Assembly (NCBI GenBank): GCA_964536215.1 | Contig: CAZHWT010000050.1 | Span: 1-5,897 of the forward strand | DNA length: 5,897 nucleotides | Direction of reading: 5' to 3' | Origin: CAZHWT01 sp964536215 | GTDB lineage: Bacteria; Patescibacteriota; CAZHWT01 | Shown here: positions 5,614-5,897 of the stretch, in pieces | Layout of the letters: each line of letters begins with the position of its first letter | Numbering within the stretch: position 1 is the first letter of the stretch | Program-made: the position numbers and the translations under genes | Notes under the pieces: model-generated | Databases searched by the model: none | What the model was told of the DNA's origin: nothing | Seen by the model: only the letters and a program-made list of their open reading frames with translations

Positions 5614-5698
5614 CCTTCCTTCCTGTCATTCTCGACCCGACCCTGATTAAATCGGGGTGAATCGAGAATCCCTATGCCAGATGTACCTATACGTGTAC
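5614..5698 (+). repeat. Palindromic element, copy B (long form)
   Basis: Outer stem ATTCTCGA (5628-5635) / TCGAGAAT (5662-5669) as in copy A, plus an inner 8-bp stem ACCCTGAT (5640-5647) / ATCGGGGT (5651-5658) containing one G-U pair and a 3-nt loop. The downstream block GCCAGATGTACCTATACGTG differs from copy A at two positions. Confidence 0.75.
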
Positions 5699-5728
5699 GT
5701 ACATGTGTACGTACATATGTACGTACAC
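5688..5728. repeat. 41-bp alternating pyrimidine-purine tract with three 12-bp units
   Basis: Units GTGTACGTACAT (5693-5704), GTGTACGTACAT (5705-5716) and ATGTACGTACAC (5717-5728). Each contains the palindrome GTACGTAC, at 5695, 5707 and 5719. The third unit is the exact reverse complement of the first. Pyrimidine and purine alternate without a break from 5688 to 5728. Confidence 0.85.
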
Positions 5729-5760
5729 TCGCTTGTTCGGAAGAAACTTTACAATCTACG

Positions 5761-5816
5761 ATTAACGATTAACGATTAACGATTAACGATTAACGATTAA
5801 CGATTAACGATTAACG
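5761..5816 (+). repeat. Tandem array, eight perfect copies of ATTAACG
   Basis: Fifty-six bases of exact 7-bp repeat, preceded by a diverged ninth unit ATCTACG (5754-5760, 5 of 7 matching). It is the only perfect heptamer array in the window; all others are degenerate. Confidence 0.95.
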
Positions 5817-5848
5817 TGATTTTAGCACTAGTGGCGATGCTTTATTTT

Positions 5849-5897
5849 TTGCACCTTGAACCTTTATTTGGCATTTGGACTCTTGCTCCTTGGCATT
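5849..5897. repeat. Degenerate heptamer array running off the window end
   Basis: Seven units in strict 7-bp register: TTGCACC, TTGAACC, TTTATTT, GGCATTT, GGACTCT, TGCTCCT and TGGCATT. It has the T-rich orientation of the arrays at 2413 and 3507, and its partner, if any, lies outside the window. Confidence 0.6.

Larger units (their letters stand above)
5509..5697 (+). repeat. Composite repeat, unit 2
   Basis: Starts with the same TACTCGTCGACG as unit 1, directly after unit 1 ends, and closes with ACCTATACGTG. It is longer than unit 1 because of the small palindromic insert at 5543-5562 and the longer stem in palindrome copy B. Confidence 0.65.
5281..5897. other. 617-bp gene-free region made almost wholly of repeats
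   Basis: After the last stop I find no ORF that looks like a protein. In order the region holds the two-way hairpin (5304-5355), a tandem duplication of a composite repeat (5351-5508 and 5509-5697), an alternating purine-pyrimidine tract (5688-5728), an ordinary spacer (5729-5757), a perfect heptamer tandem array (5761-5816), a short spacer containing CACTAGTG and a T-run, and another degenerate heptamer array to the window end. Confidence 0.8.

Noticed and set aside
5363..5646. Overlapping plus-strand ORFs of 79 and 89 codons in the 3' region
   Set aside because: They translate the repeat units and palindromes (CHSRPDRES-type peptide) and lack a ribosome-binding site; classic repeat-derived spurious ORFs.
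5754..5816. CRISPR array, replication iterons or telomere-like repeat
   Set aside because: Units are 7 bp with no spacers, too short and close for typical iterons, and no cas or replication gene is nearby.
5816..5897. GTG-started open frame running off the 3' edge with a hydrophobic product (starts VILALVAMLYFLHL)
   Set aside because: Most of it lies in the T-rich 7-bp array 5849-5897, which yields hydrophobic codons by composition, and no Shine-Dalgarno is present. Sequence beyond the window would settle it.

Overview
The window holds four complete plus-strand genes for central carbon and hydroxy-acid metabolism, in gaps and flanks that are unusually rich in repeats. Gene order is a MOFRL-type glycerate 2-kinase (97-1377), the N-terminal half of a split transketolase (1374-2267, overlapping the kinase by ATGA), the C-terminal half of the split transketolase (2459-3457), and a GlcD/Dld-type FAD-dependent 2-hydroxyacid dehydrogenase (3622-5280). 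I see no tRNA, rRNA, CRISPR array, transposase or credible minus-strand gene.

Organism: a bacterium of mid GC content using the standard code (TGA is the stop of the kinase; TGG encodes Trp throughout). Codons favour C in the third position. Split transketolase occurs in several bacterial and archaeal lineages. Weak or absent ribosome-binding sites, compact single-domain enzymes and gaps filled with 7-bp-periodic AT-rich arrays plus palindromes of the TCATTCTGA..GAAGATC and TCATTCTCGACCCGA type remind me of Candidate Phyla Radiation (Patescibacteria) genomes. That placement is inference at moderate-to-low confidence.

Layout: 1-96 is repeat-like leader sequence. 97-2267 is a translationally coupled kinase/TktA pair. 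2268-2458 is a 191-bp composite inverted element (heptamer array, palindrome, reversed heptamer array) separating the two transketolase halves. 3458-3621 is a second gap made of two opposed heptamer arrays and a third TAACCAA-type array, with a good Shine-Dalgarno just before the dehydrogenase. 5281-5897 is 617 bp without a gene: a hairpin after the last stop, a tandem duplication of a composite repeat of about 160-190 bp, a 41-bp strictly alternating purine-pyrimidine tract, eight perfect copies of ATTAACG, and one more degenerate heptamer array running off the end.

How the genes may work together: transketolase runs the non-oxidative pentose phosphate exchange; the kinase sends D-glycerate into lower glycolysis as 2-phosphoglycerate; the flavoenzyme would oxidise a 2-hydroxyacid to a 2-oxoacid. 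If that acid were glycerate, the product hydroxypyruvate is a classical ketol donor for transketolase, so the cluster could be a small C3-acid to sugar-phosphate module. This is a hypothesis from gene context only. The most unusual content is the repeat architecture of the non-coding DNA rather than a new protein system.
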